A stretch of DNA of 64,000 nt from Acridotheres tristis. Its lineage: Eukaryota > Chordata > Aves > Passeriformes > Sturnidae. The stretch covers positions 28,713,080 to 28,777,079 of the forward strand of contig CM072886.1 of the NCBI GenBank assembly GCA_037013685.1, written 5' to 3'. The position numbers and the translations under genes are program-made. This document shows positions 49,831 to 64,000 of this stretch, piece after piece (the stretch's first letter is position 1; each line of letters opens with the position of its first letter). The notes below the pieces were generated by a model, which had not been told where the DNA came from, did not search any database, and worked only from the letters and a program-made list of their open reading frames with translations.

Positions 49831-52800
49831 AATACCTCTCCAAGGGCAGCTGCTATATCCCTGAAATGTTTTTAGTTGAAGTCAGGACCTTGATTTCACT
49901 GTCCCAGAGTACTGAATATCAGAGCTGCACTTAATAATAATTTAAAAGGATGTACATGATTTTGTACAATGTAAAAATTACTTCTCCAGTTTATGTAATT
50001 CCTCAACAAAACTGACTTATCTCATTTGTCTGCCATTTTAAACAGAACAAAAATTGCTGAGGATTTTAAGTGGTGGCATTTTGAATTTGCTGTTTCCTAC
50101 ATTTGACAAGATATCCAGTTCTTACACACAGAACATTCTACCATGATATCCTTATTGTCTTTCCCACTGAGTCCCTCAATGTTTAATTGTCTTTTATTTG
50201 TGGATGAATTTGATTTCCTCTTTAATTATGGCACATGTTTTACCTAACTTCATGTAGAAACATAGCCCTACTATAAGCAGAGGTTCCAGTAGAAAAGAAA
50301 GAAAGGGAAGAAGGGAAAACATTTAGAATGGTAGCATATTTCCTGCAACACAGGCTTTCTTTAAATAGAACTTATGTATTTTGTCAAATACCTAATGGCA
50401 ACATATTTATTTCTCAGTTCACAAATCTAGAAGTCAAATGTGTCTTCATACAAAAAGAAATTAAAAAACAACAGTTCGCCTTGCAGGCATATTAAATTTG
50501 TTTAATTTTCTGCTAAGCTGTTGTCTACAATAAAACTATGTAATTTTCTGCACATTAAAGAGACTATTTTTATTTTACTGGTGATAACTCATAATAAATA
50601 AGACTGCAATATGCAAATATGAAAAACTGAGGAATTTATTGAAAAACAAAAGTTATCACAATATTTTTAATGAAATAGCCTTTTAATGAATAGCCTTTCT
50701 GAAGTATTCAAAAAATTCCAGGTATGATAACATAAAGACCTTCTTAGTTCTATAAATGCATTGAATATTTTGAGAATAATGCAAGTTTTCCTTTCCACAC
50801 ATACATTTGCTTTTTAGCCTTTCATCTAAATTTTGTAAAAGTCACTTGTCACAGAATTTTAAGCTACATGTTTACAGCTCAGAGGCTCTTAGTGCCTGAG
50901 CCAACTGAATATGGTTGGTGATACGTATTCCATGCACCTTTAAAGATACGTGAATGCTGTATGGTTATAACCACTGCTAGTCAGAATTTGGTTTTTAATG
51001 ACCTCTTGATAATGAACCTTAAATAGCAAAGCTGTTAAAGCTGTACATGTCCAAATTTCTGAAATATAACATGTATAATATATCTGCTGGTGTCCTGTTG
51101 TGGAATGTAGCAAACATCCAAGAAGTAACCAGCTGTTGAAGCTTTTTTGTATGCTTCACTAATTACTTGCTTCATTCATGGACAAATATGTTAGATTTTC
51201 ATGTAGGCATTTGCTGATCTGTGCCTCACTGAGGTGTGAGCTATCTCCAAAATGGAAAATGACTGAGTTACTTTTATCAATCAGCCTTACTTGATAGATT
51301 GGATGGTCAAAAGAAGCATTTTCCATAGATCAAATAAGGAACTGGCAGAGGTGTTAATGGTTGGTTTATGACTTAATTTATCATTTGTTATTTTAAAAAT
51401 TCTGACCATTTAAATTATTAAATTAAATAAATTATTTACATGCAATGATGGTGACAGGAGAGTGGCAGTGACAAAATTAATTCTGCTTTTGACTTCAAAG
51501 GAAAATTTGTAAATCTCCTATTTACCTTCCCAGGTCTCCAAGAGGTCAACTCATTGCTTTTCAGATAACAAAGTAATTTTCTTACCTCAACAGTCTCTAG
51601 GTACTAGGAAAAGTAACTTTAGTTACAAGCATCTGCTTAAATTGGTCGGGAATGGGCGATTCCATGCAGATTCGGGGGACTGGAGTGAAGTGTACAGACA
51701 TGAAGAGTTTCTGCTCTTGACAAACCTCCAGAACTATTCTGGTTCCTTTCAAAGCCATAGATTATGCCTTGTCCTAAATTTTCGGAATCTCTGTTTTTTG
51801 CCTGGGATGCTCCCCAAATGGGTTGCTACTCTTGCAGACCAGATATGGCTGCATACAGCACTGCAATGTTTTGAGAACTCCATCTTCTCTCTCTGTCTAG
51901 GCTGGATTCCTATAACAAATCAAACAAATTTTAGAGATAAAGTAATTACTTGAAAAGTAAATCTGGTCCTCATGTGGCCTCACAGTAATTCAGTAATATT
52001 CTCTATTATAAGCTTATGCCTGAAATTATAAATAATTCAACCTAGCCATAGAGATGTATGATGCACAGATGGAACATACTGGTGCTGAACAGAAAAAATA
52101 TGTCATTCGATGACATGTCCTTTTTGGGAAACTGATAATAATCTATGTCATACACTGATAGCATGGCAAACTTGCCTCTATGAAACACATGGCAAACTTG
52201 ACAGCCATTTACCTTGCCATGTTTTTTCAAATCCTTATGTTGGCATAGAAACTTGAAATATCCTCCATTAAGTAAAAATAAGGGAAAAAATACTCTTAAA
52301 AGCAAAAAGCCAGGAACTTTACCCTTTACTGGTGACCTTTAAAGACAAAACTAATAAGCGATTCTGAAAGAGCAGCAGTCAGGTAACCTCAGTGATCCTC
52401 TCTCTTAAATGTCATTTGAGGCAAAAAAAAAATCACAGTATATTTCCAGATATAATACAGATAGAATAAAGCTACCTCCAGTATTATGCTCAGGTTAATT
52501 TGCTGCTACTGAAGTATGACACCATACTGCTATTGATAAATGCATGTCTGATTCCAGAGACCCTCCATATTTTCTAACTTAGAAGCATCCTCTTCTATAT
52601 ATGCTCACTCAGAGCAAATGCTTCTATCTTGGAGAGTTTAAATGTTACTTAATTTCTTCTTTGTATAAAAATGCTGATTTGATTCTCAGATGGCCAGTTT
52701 TTAGCAACTGCTCATAGATTTGATATTTGAGTAATATGATTTTTGCATTAACAGTCTAGATGTCCGCCTGTACTGCCCAGGGGAATCAAAAAAAGCGACA

Positions 52801-54499
52801 AAAGAAAGTGAAATTTGGGTTTTTATGATGTGCTGGCTGCTCTGCTAATGACAATGAATTGATTTCTCATGTACGTAACACCCACACTGTGTGGTGCTTT
52901 ATTTCAATCTGGGCTTAAACTATGACATGAAGTCAGTAGTCCTTGTATCCTTAAATCCTTCAGAAGCAGAGCTAGATTTGAATTGATTGCTTTTCCATTT
53001 AGGACTTTCTCTGCATAAATACATTTCAGTCAAAGACTTACCGATAAACTCTTCAACATTCATTATTTGAAGGTTGGACTTGTGACTAAAGCTACGGCTA
53101 ATGATGATCTAGTTCAATTTAGATTACAAATGCACTTATAAAATTACTCGTATGGTTTTGTATATTTTTGTGCTTTGGTTCACAGACCAAATTGGGCTCA
53201 GAGTACCTGAGCTGGGGTGCTCATTAATAAAACTAAATTAGAAGTTGATGCAGGTACACAGGAAATGCAGACTCGCTGCAGCATGAGAAGTACACAGAGA
53301 GGCACATTTTTTTTTCTTCTGCAAATTTCCCAGGGAGTATGGAGATGTGCCATATTCTATGTACTTTGGCCTTCTCTTGGATCCTCCAAGTAATATGTAA
53401 AAGTCACCATGAAATATGCCCAGTAGAAGCCAGTGATGGAAATGTAGGGTAGATAAAGGGATTTTTCCAACATTTGAATAGCTGGGGAAGAAAACAGAAC
53501 AGCACCTCTGCTCATCTTATGTTCTACAAGTATCAAGGCCACAATCCTTTAGGCTTGGACCTGTAACCATAAAAGAAATTTCAGACTTACTGGTGAAGAG
53601 TAAAGAAATGTTTTTGTTTGGCAGGAATATCGGCAAGGTCCCTGCTTTAGCCGAAGAGAAAATCTTGTATTGTTTGTAAAAATTTTTGGCCTGGATTGCT
53701 TTTGTTTTAAGGAAATAAGTAGCCCCTCGAGTAAAAGATGCGATAAGAGACTAAATTTGGATCCTCAATTGCAGACAGCTGTTAAATAAGTCACAAGTGT
53801 AATGACTTTGGCATTGTTAACTCTTGAAAGCAGATACAAGCTGAACATTCAACATGCCTGACTTCAGCACCTAATTTTTCACTCCATCGCTGTTTTCTGA
53901 GAGTCCTTAAACAGAACAACTTCAATTTTAAATCTATAGTCTCCTGCCAAGAATTGATTGGAAAAATGTGGTTTAAAAATAATGCTCTCTAGGTATATTT
54001 TTAAAAGTAGAAAGTATCTTTAAAGCAGAGCAATTATTATAACATGAAATACATTTTAATAGAATTCCTCTGAATATTTTTGAAAACCAGTATCTTCATA
54101 ATCTGTGGAAATTATTTTCTTCTAAAGCGCTTATTATCTATATCATCTATTAGATATATTTTGATGCTTTCTGAGCAGCAAAAATTCGAATTTTAGAACC
54201 ATATTAGATAATATATAAGTGCTTGCTGTTCTACTCATTACTCTACCCCAGGTGGCCACTGGAAAAATTGCTTGTTTCCAGTATGAGAAACAAGGACAAT
54301 AACCCTTCTTGCATACCAATGGACATACAGGCAGGGAAGATAATCAAAGACAGATGCCCACCCAAACCCAGCTTAGAGTCCTTTACCCAGCATAGTCCCA
54401 GCCAACTGTGGTCACAAGTGGGAACAGATAGTCTATGCTGCAGAGGACAAGATCTGGGGAATCAATGTCTTTGGAAGGTCAAAATATATTCCCAAACCA

Positions 54500-54517
54500 T
54501 AAAAACTATAGTTTTTA
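54500..54517. repeat. 18-bp perfect palindrome
   Basis: TAAAAACTATAGTTTTTA is perfectly self-complementary. It is followed by ctatttcag, an acceptor-like stretch with no supported exon after it. Confidence 0.85.
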
Positions 54518-57500
54518 CTATTTCAGAAGTGGTGGGTTTTAGGACAGTGGCACAAATTCAACCAGTGGACTGGCAGTGCTATCCTCTCAGGAAGTGCCTT
54601 TCAGAGCAAGTGAATGACACCTCTGGCAGTGGTTTTACATAAGAAGACAGATGTGGCCAGATGCCTTCTCTGAGTGAAACCCACTGAGGAGCCTTATCTG
54701 CTTCACTTGTGCCCACTTGACTCCTTCTTGTCAATGAATCTCCGTCCCTTATCAAACTTGTCTTGCCTTTCAGGGGATTTGACCTTTCTGAATTATACAC
54801 AGAGCTCTTGTGTAACAGCCCCTATATCAGTGTGTTTACCATCTGTTCTCCTTTTCTGAATGCAGACATGTGTTACTGTTTATCCACTATGTGTCACCAG
54901 TTTACTACAACAAATTCAGTCAAGTGGAAATCAGGTCAAGGTGAAATTTATTTCAGGCACTTTTGTTCCACTTCATTTTACAGTTCGCCACATGCTAATC
55001 ATATGAATTCTGAACAAGGATCAAAAAAACCAAATAAAATTATGTTCTGGCTTCTGACTGACATTTTCAATGGATTGTTTCATTCACCTTTTGGAAAACC
55101 TCAACCTGTATTTGGCTTCACTGGAAAACATAGCTGCTGGAAATTTTAGCAGATTGTTGAACAATATGGAAGGTGAAAGCTGAACACTTCATGCAAAGCT
55201 AAGAAAAAAGAAAGTATATTTGTCTTTTAGTACTGTATAGTGAGGAGGGAAGTTGTATAATTCTCATCCTTTCCTCATGTGTACTGAATGTGAGGAATGT
55301 AATGCAAAATCCTGAAAAATAGTCCGCACCCACTGTGTAAGAGCTTGCCACCACCTTAAAGATTATGCTGATTTTAATTTGATTCCCTGGAAATCAGTCT
55401 GCATTTAGCCTTTGTGTTATTGTGTGATTCAGTATTATTACATAGAATAATTATTAGTAATTATAATTCTGTGAGAATGGGGCATGAATATGGGTTCAAA
55501 GTGAGATGACTTCAGAGGATTTGTAAGAGCAGACACTGATTACCCTGGGCCTCCATGACTGCTTGCTGGTGGGATGAGGTATGTTGGGTGTACTCAGCCC
55601 TTTAGACCTCAGAGAATAACCCAAGACATTTACTTGGATTGTGCAAATTGGCCTTAGCTATGGAAATTTCATAAACTGCTTTCCCCAGAAAAAGCAATTT
55701 TGCAGACCTTGAAGTACATACCAGAGCTATTACCACTGTGCCTGTGCAAAGAATCCCTTCCTCTTTACATAAACATAAATTACTTGTTTCTGTAGACCCC
55801 TGAGAAAGTTTAAATCTAGTCAAGATTCAAGACATGGAAATTTAGTGAGTGAACAAGCTTTTGCCCTAAAACATGCATTTCTTTCACATGATTATATTTC
55901 TCAGTATTAGCTTTTCTAAAACAGTCCATTCTTATCAAGGAAAAAAGGATTCTCACAAAATGCTTGCAATTTCTGCTCACTCATTTTATTACCATCTCAG
56001 ATGTGTTTCATGACCTTTTATTAACAGTCATGTTCTAGTCTGCAGGTCAAAGAGCTTTTAGCAAATAAAAGTATGTGGTGCCAACATCAATAACAGCAAA
56101 TGGAGTCCTCAGCCACAAAGACAGATGCACTTTCCTCTCTCCTTTTCTCCTTCTTCTCCATAAGCAGACTGATCTATGGTAAGATTAAACAAGGATTCAT
56201 TTCTCTGAGTAAATCTATTGTCACAGATTAGTCAGTGTAGAAAACTAACTAAGGTTATAGAACATGTTTATAAACTTATTGCGACAAAATGTAAATTAAT
56301 TGGAAATATGGGTTAATAATATTCATTCATATAGCACAAAGTCTCCTAATTTTGCTGATTTGCACAGGTATTGAATACTTTCACAGAGCTGTGTCCTTTT
56401 TTTTATAGATGGGACTCATGATACCGATCTCATGTTGCCATTTTTAAAGAAACTAATAAAAAACCAAGTACAATTGAACATCATAACATGCTACAGGTAT
56501 TTTACTTGTGGCTAAATATTTATATTTCATTAATCTGGAAAAGAATCAGCTAACATGGAGATCCACTGAGCTAGGTCACGTAAAATATACAAAGGAATTG
56601 TTGGTCCCAACCCATATGAACACACAATCTATCTTTATGTGATGGAACCATTGTAATTCCACTGAGGGAATAGAGGCTGACTGCAGCATTAAAAATTAAA
56701 ATAAGTCCTGAAGTCAGCTGCTAATCTCAAAGGATTCACTGTGTCATTGGAGATGAGGTCTCCTACACGATGATGCAAAACAAGAGCCCTTACATCCTCT
56801 CTTGAATTCAAGCTGGCACCATCCAGATTTCCAGGTATACGTCTTCCATAGGAACACCAATCTACTGCTGAGGAGCTTAAAAAAATTTAAAATGTCGGTG
56901 TTGCTGCAGGTTTTGCTGCAATTCCAAGAAGGACAAAACTTCTGTGCAGGTATCTTTTTGCTCCTTCCTGTGTCCATATATTCCATCATGACCTTCAGAG
57001 AAGCATGACCTGTCGTAGTACACTGTTTACTTCCTGTAAAATGAGGATTTAAATATTTATTTCCTTTCTCTAATCTGGATGCAACTAGAATGACTTTTAC
57101 TAGATGACTTTTCTTTGAGCTGGAGAGAAATGGGTAGGAGCTCATAAACATATGTGACACATTTTTAGATCATGTGTTGCATTGACCTCGACTGGACACC
57201 AGTTGCCCACCAAGCTGCTGTGTCACTCTCCTCCTCATTTGGACAGGGCAGGGAGAAAACAAGATGGAAGAAAATGTATGGGTCAAGAAAAAAGGCAGTT
57301 TAATAAAGCAAAATAAAACACTGCACATGCAGAAGCAAAGAAAACAAAAAGATTTATTGTCTACTTCAGATCAGAAGACAATATCCAGCCATTCCCTGGG
57401 ATGCAGGGCCTCAGTACAAGTAGCAATTACTGCAGAAGACAAATGTCATAATAAAAAATGCCCCCCTCTTCTTTTTCTTAGCTTCTATTACTGAGCAGAT

Positions 57501-60500
57501 ATCACTTGATATGGAATAACCCTGTAGCTAGTTTGGGTCAACTGTCCTGGATAGGTTGCTTCCAAAAACCATGTCTACTACCGGCCCACTACTGAGGGGA
57601 AAATGTTGAAGAGAACATGTTCAGGCTGTGTGAGTGCTTCTCAACAACAGCCAAAACACTGCTGTGTTATCCACACCTTTCTAGCTACAAATACAAAGCA
57701 CAGCACCATGAGGGCTATAGGAAAATTATCTCCACCTCAGCCAAACCCAATGCAGTTAATTATGGTATTAGTTCAATGATGTTTGATGGAGAGATGTGTT
57801 TTTATAATTAGACATTATCTGCATGTGCAGAAGAATCTCTACAGAGCACTGAAATTCCTGTAGATTTAAGTAATTTTTCTAATCACAATAGAAAAAATGG
57901 CTCTGTGACCACCACCAAGGAGTCCAGAACAACTGCAATAGCTGGAATTGATTCTTCCTTTTTTCCCTCAACACAATGCACTGCAGTATAGATGTTTAGG
58001 TCACAATTCTATGTCAGGCTGTTGAGCCAGGAACATGGCACTCCTTGAGGCTGTAGTATTATAGTCAAGAAACATAAAACATCCAAAGTCAAAGCTCAGC
58101 AAAATATGTGTTTCTGCCTTTTCCTTATCAAAGCTGGATTCCTAGGCTACCTTAAAATGGAATAGAGCTGTAAGATTAAAAAGTGTTATTAAACATTTGA
58201 CCTTTGTAACCTGGCACCAGCCTCTCAACTCAGTACAAAGGTTCACCTTCCCCTCCCTCACCCTGCTCTGCATGACAGATCAGCATCCTCCAACTCTGAT
58301 CATGATTGCCATAAAGCTTAGCCTTGTCCTCCAGTCCCTCAATTTATCACCTACCAGGTACCTGGCTGAAGTGCTACTTGCAGTAGTGCCTTCCTTTATG
58401 ATATTCAAGCCTTAGATTTGTGGTATTATGAGTCACGCTAAGTTCCCTCATTAATCCATTAAGGATTTACAAAACTAATAAGTATTTTTCTTATGAGTAT
58501 TTGTTAAAAATAACAGAAAACATAAACAACTGTCTTAAAATTTAGACACATTTGTAAACTTTTCTGCAGCTCTACTAAATATCTAATTGACATTTGTAAA
58601 ACTGTGACAATTACAACTAAATAGAAACTATTTTAGCTCCACTCTGGAAAGCTAATATTGTCCCCTTTTGAATACCAAGAAAAAGAGTAACTTTGCACCG
58701 CAAGCATGATAATTAATTATAAAAAGCCCCAGTATACAGTATAAAATTACATGGTCTTTTCCACAATAGGAGCCCTTAGACTGGGCTTATACAAGCAGTC
58801 CACTGTATGAAAAATACTTGATTATTCTAATGAATACAAAGTTTAACACTAGCAATTTCATAGATAATTGTGAAAAATGCCTATCATGTCCATGGCAATG
58901 TGAATAAAGCTAAAAACTATTATGGCTCAAGAAAAACGTTTCTTATCATATGAAGCAGAATAATTAACAGCATGTTAATTGTAAAATACGTTGTCACCAT
59001 GATTTGGACATTTCACATTTAAGATGCTTCATTACTCTTATCATGTATGTACATCAATCGCAGTTGTCTCACCTTCATTCACAGATTTCTCCTGCTTTAG
59101 CAAGATAATTCCATCATGTGAATCCTTTCCTCTTTCTTTTTTCACATTATCTGTGCAATCAATCCGAGGAATGGGGTTTTATTTTTTTCTCTACAAAGTG
59201 TGAAGGCATTTGTTTGAAATCCTGAGACGTGACCCTGGAACAAGAGTAGAGCTCACCTAGTTGAGACCTTCCTATAAGATTTACTGCAACAGGACTGAAC
59301 AGACACTGGTCTAAACCAAAAGGTTCCTTTCATGTGCTTCAGCGACCTTCAGCTTGGGTGATTTGGAGGTCAGAAGGGAAGCAGCAGAGGCTGTGCTTGT
59401 CTGCTAGGAGATGAGGTTCACCAACGTGGAGCTGGAGTGCAGAGCAGCACCTTGTGCAGGACACCATACAACTATCAGCAGGGATGTTCCCTGGGATCCT
59501 GAATGTGGTAGAACAGTTCTGGCATGTGGCACTGGAGCCATTCCCATGGAAGTGCCAGAGCTCTGCTCTTCAGTCTGCCCCAGGGTGTCCCCACCCTGTG
59601 CTGGGTGCTGTGTGCTCCCATACAGGTGTCCCCATTTCCTTATCTGCACTTGGAGGCAGATTCCCAACTGCAGCAGCAGAGATGTACACTAAGATTGATG
59701 AACTACCATGTGTGGAATTGGAAGCCCAAATGACAGCTAAGGTAACATATGCAGAGGGATACTGTACTATTGTGAAATAAAGTCATGAAAGAACTTGATA
59801 AAACTCAATATTGAAAAAAAAAGAACTCCATAAGTAAATCTACTTGATTTGAGCAGCAGGTCTGAGCTTTGGGGTTTTTGTTTGCCAGACTATTCTTTTC
59901 TGCGTATTTCAGAAAAAAACTTCAAACTACTTATAAAAGAGGAGAAATAAGGAAAGCTGAAAACTTCCAAAAGACCGTTGATCAGTCCATGAAACAATAT
60001 GAAAATAAAGAAACAAAGAGTGTCTCCACATAGAAAAAGGCCAACACAACAAAAATGTCTGTAACTATGGAGATAATACACTTTGAAGCAACCTGCCTAA
60101 AATAAAGTTTCACTTACTGTATTACTGCAAATATTTAATAACTTGTAGTACTGCCAAAGCTCAGACTAAACTATAGTTATTTTCCCTGTCAAAAACTATT
60201 CAGCTGTGCAATATCAAGCCACCAGAAGTGGTCTTTATTGCATCCGTATGAGAAAAGCTAACCGCATTTCACTTTTCTAGGGTAACAGTTTTCTTTTTGT
60301 TAGCATGCTATGAATGTACTTGGAGATCAAAAAGCTGTTATTTAAAACGAAATGTTAGAATGGTTCAAATTAAAATTAAATCATATTCATTTGTTGAACT
60401 GGCAAGACTATGAGCAATCTAGTCATGTGATTGTAATTAATACAGACTAATGACTTGACAAAAAGCATTTCAAAATATAGGTGTATTTATAAACATTTTG

Positions 60501-63500
60501 TTTTAATATATCCATTAATATTTATATTTAATATATCCATAATAGTAACCTTTCGGCTTTTGGTACATCCCAAAGTCTCTCAAATACTTTGATAAATTAA
60601 TCACTGTGATAGGTTGACTATTAAACCAAGACAATCACAGAATAATATCATCTGCAAATTTTGTTGCTTACATATGAACCTATAATTAGTTTATGCAGTC
60701 AGGTGCTGTGGTCTAGGAATTGTACTCCCCAAATCAGTGCCCTCACCAAGACTCTTCCATACCACACAATGGTCTCTCATCCCCATTCCTGCTTCAGTGG
60801 GATGGAATTGAGGATTGGAGGCACAAAAGAAGATAGTTCATTGGTTGAGATAAGAACAAATTACTGGAAACAGCAATGAAAGATAATTAATAGTAACAGC
60901 AAAAATATTAATAACAAAATTATACAAAAGAGAGAGTGAATCACATGCAAAAATGCTCACTTTGGACCCCAACAAGGATCAATGGTAGATGGCTTCCCCC
61001 TTGCTTATGTATGAAAGTCTAAAATATTTTCTAAAAATCCATAACTGCAAGACATGCAGACAATACCTTTAATGCCCTTTATGTAACTATTAAATACCTT
61101 TATGCTTAATTGTCAGCCATTACTTAGGCTGTCTTTTTGACAGAAATTCCACAGAAGGTGGATTATGTTTAGCCAACCATAATTAGTAGTATTTTTGTTG
61201 TACACAATGTCTTGCACAATAAAAATTATGGAAAGTGAGGTCTACAGAGAAAAAGAGGGCAGAAAACACATTTACAGACTACAGGAAGAGGAGTGGAAGG
61301 ACTTTAGTAATCAGGGAAGATAGAGATATTTGTTGCTGAAAGGTGAAAAAGAGCAGGGAGCAGTCCATGTGTTGCCACACAAAAGCACAAGAAGAAGGCA
61401 TCACGCAAAAGCTACCAGAAACATTTACAAGGGACACATGGATTGTAGGGGAGGCAAAACACATAAGGAATGCAAAAACTGCTGAAGAAGCTGTAACAGC
61501 ACCAAAGTGAATGGAAACTGCCAAAGGAGAAGATGGTTCCACGGATATTTGTTGGTATAGATGGGCAGAAAAAGACCTATCAATATAGGGATTTTTAGGT
61601 AGAAAATCCATCAAACCTTTTACTACATTCAGATGTAATGAAGTTCACAAACAGAATTATGTAGGCATGTACTATTCTGTAGTTATTTATTGGGTTCTGT
61701 TACTCTTGTGAAGAAGGAGATAGTCCACAGGTATGGGGATTTGCCATGGATCTGCTTCTGCATTAATATTAGACATATCCTGAACAGTTCTCAAGAATTG
61801 CTTCTTAAAATTCTACTCTAACTGAATTCAGTAGAGAAACTCACATCAATTTTAATGTAGGTTTTGGCCTTTTTTTCTAATTAGGATACAAAAAAAAGTC
61901 TCTTTCCAATTTATCTTCTGGAATACATTTATTTTTAAAATGTGTTTTTGGAAGACTATTTTAAACACATAAGCAGCCTATTAACTTTTTATCTTGCTGG
62001 GTTATTACCACAGAATTAGCAACAGAAAAACCATCTATTGCATATTCAGTATGCAGCACAGACTTTTGCTGAGCCCTAAGGGAACATAATCCAGCAAGGA
62101 AGGAAAACTATTCCTCTCTTCTTTTTCCACAGGGTTGTTTTCATTTCCTCCTGCCTTCCACTGGAAGACATCAGACCTTCCCAAGAGAGGCCAGCTTCAG
62201 AGTCTGAAACCAAATGACCTAGAACAGTGAGACCTCTGGCATTATTCTTGTTTTTTATATCTAATCTGCACGTAAATGCTATATAAAGAAATGAAGGAGA
62301 AATATTTGTTAATTATTCAACTTAATTGCAGGCAGAAGCTACACTGTGAGATTGTATTTATTTTATTGTGCATGAAGACTTGTGCAAAATGAACCAAAAT
62401 TAATGCAGGTAGACAGGAAACAAAGGCAACTAGCAGGTCAAAAGTGCAGTAGACTTGCCATGCCTGTCTGCATAGCTTGTCCTCAGCACAGAAGACAGGG
62501 AACTGTGCATCACTGGGAAGAAATGAGAGGAAGCAGCCAGGACTTGAGTATGATTATAAAATAGCCTATCTAAATGTTATAGCTAAGCTTTTGAGGGTTT
62601 CAAGGAAATGTTTAGAGTAGTTCTCTTTTTCCTCCCTGTTCTTTTGAATTTCTAGGGGACTATGCAACTTTATTTTACATCTACATCCCTATCTCATGAA
62701 AGGCCATATTAGCAGTATAGGATTAATTGAATAGTACATTAAATCAAATTATCACAAGTTATTTTTACATATGCTGTTATTATCATTTCAGAAAGCGAAT
62801 GTTTAAAAACATTACCAAAGGCAATGCCATGGTCAGGGACAAAAATGCAAATGGTCCATGAGAGCAAAGACTTAAAATGTGGTGCTCTGGGATTACAATT
62901 CCTTTAATACTTTCTTCATAGAAAACAACTCTTGCACAGCTTCTGCCTTCAGAATTTGCCTTGGAGAACAGGACTGATCTTACATATTTTTCACTATTTA
63001 AAAATGAACTTTTAGCTAAATTCACTGTCCTAATTAATAAAGAGCTCCTTACCCCCAAAGGATTGATTTAATCTGAGGGTAGGAGCCATAAATCACTAGT
63101 TCCAGAAGCAAAGTCATCCTACTCTTTCTCCACTGACTACCTAGACAAGCCATCTAGATGTGTGGTTTAGAATACCCAACTCCTGGACATCGAGAGTGAG
63201 ATGAGACAAAACCCCTTATTTAAATGCATAAATGCAGTTAAATGGCATGAAAATGCCTCTCTTGACTTACTTGAGACTATGGCTCATGGCAGCAGACATT
63301 AAAGGATGTAACTGGACGTGATTCTCTGTGATTATTTACCCTTGGAGCAGATAATGGACCAGTTCCATTTTTAAGGGCTGGGACTTTGATAAAAACTGGA
63401 TTAGAACAATTTTGAAAAGTTCCAATGAACTACAGATACAATTTTGAAAATTGTATCCTGAAATCTGGCCACAGCAAGGCAATTTTATTTCTAGTGTCCA

Positions 63501-64000
63501 GGAAATGAGCTTGCTTGTTACTTCCCACAGAAGAACCTATCACCATGAGTGAAAAGTTTCAGAGCTTGTCTTTGTACAGCTGCAAGAAAGAGATAAAAAT
63601 TTAGAAAATATCATCCCCCCTGTAGCTGTGGTTCTTCAAACTGATAAGAGCGAAAGTTATATAGCAAAAGGCTAAAGGTATTCCCTCTCCATACAGGACA
63701 AGATACATTCCAGTTCTAGAAGTCTTTGACCTTCTTTAAACTAGGTATGCCTGCTGCTAATGAGCAGAAGTTTTTTCCTGTAAAGTGCTTTAAAGTTTAT
63801 CTGTTTCTCAAGCCTCATTCTTGGGGAGAAAAAGAGATAGAGTTTAAGAAGTTAGATTAGAGGCATTTCTGACAAGCCAAGGCAGCTGCTCATAGTTACA
63901 TTGCCACAAACCAGCATTTCCCATTTTATATTCAAAGACATGAATAATTTACCCAACACACTTTGATATTTCTTTGGACTGTCAGTTATTACCTGACCAG

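Larger units (their letters stand above)
46991..64000. other. Unique AT-rich non-coding DNA
   Basis: No gene or retroelement was recognised in the last 17 kb. GC-richer patches occur at about 48170-48480 and 59400-59680; the second has overlapping plus-strand frames (59411-59692, 59454-59780) and a minus one (59404-59667) without family motifs. Other frames of up to 139 codons (54223-54642, +; 56744-57160, -) are also unmatched. Palindromes lie at 48015-48039, 49815-49830 and 54500-54517. Confidence 0.65.

Noticed and set aside
59404..59780. Overlapping frames of 87-108 codons
   Set aside because: Several frames of both strands are open at once in a GC-richer patch; a possible donor near 59741 has no convincing partner acceptor.
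1..64000. CRISPR array, operons, phage or plasmid modules
   Set aside because: No regularly spaced repeats, no dense ORFs and no ribosome-binding sites; the base texture and repeats are those of a vertebrate nuclear genome.

Overview
The window is vertebrate nuclear DNA, almost certainly from a passerine bird, and holds no protein-coding gene that I can recognise. It is AT-rich and full of stops in all frames, and contains long homopolymer and microsatellite runs typical of non-coding eukaryotic DNA. The host call rests on the repeats: two CR1 LINE 3' ends with the 8-bp ATTCTGTG-type tail, two GC-rich endogenous-retrovirus LTRs of the kind found in songbirds, and a short tRNA-Ile-headed, CR1-tailed SINE that resembles TguSINE1 of passerines. 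No Alu, B1 or L1 sequence was seen.

Layout: 1-11336 is unique sequence with a GC-richer block at about 5280-6460. At 11342-12052 there is a complete solo LTR with a 5-bp target duplication (AATAC). 12058-19623 is unique and includes the best exon candidate (16719-16795), whose would-be 5' splice site lies in a perfect 12-bp hairpin. A second solo LTR of the same family lies at 19629-20348 with a different 5-bp duplication (AAGGT). A CR1 3' end follows at 21387-22112 (+), facing a second CR1 fragment at 22283-22520 (-). 22521-45772 is unique and repeat-poor. A SINE sits at 45773-45921 (-), followed by an eroded coding fragment of a non-CR1-looking LINE reverse transcriptase at about 46335-46990 (+). 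46991-64000 is again unique, with GC-richer patches near 48170-48480 and 59400-59680.

The window is therefore an intergenic desert or the inside of a very long intron; the sequence cannot decide which. The points most worth following are: (1) the two LTRs are identical over about 350 nt except for two homopolymer lengths, while every substitution falls in the other half; (2) the LINE fossil, readable by its protein motifs in two frames; (3) the SINE head with a duplicated T-arm; (4) the candidate exon and hairpin at 16.7-16.8 kb. I found no CRISPR array, operon, phage or other prokaryote-like system, and no convincing new coding system.
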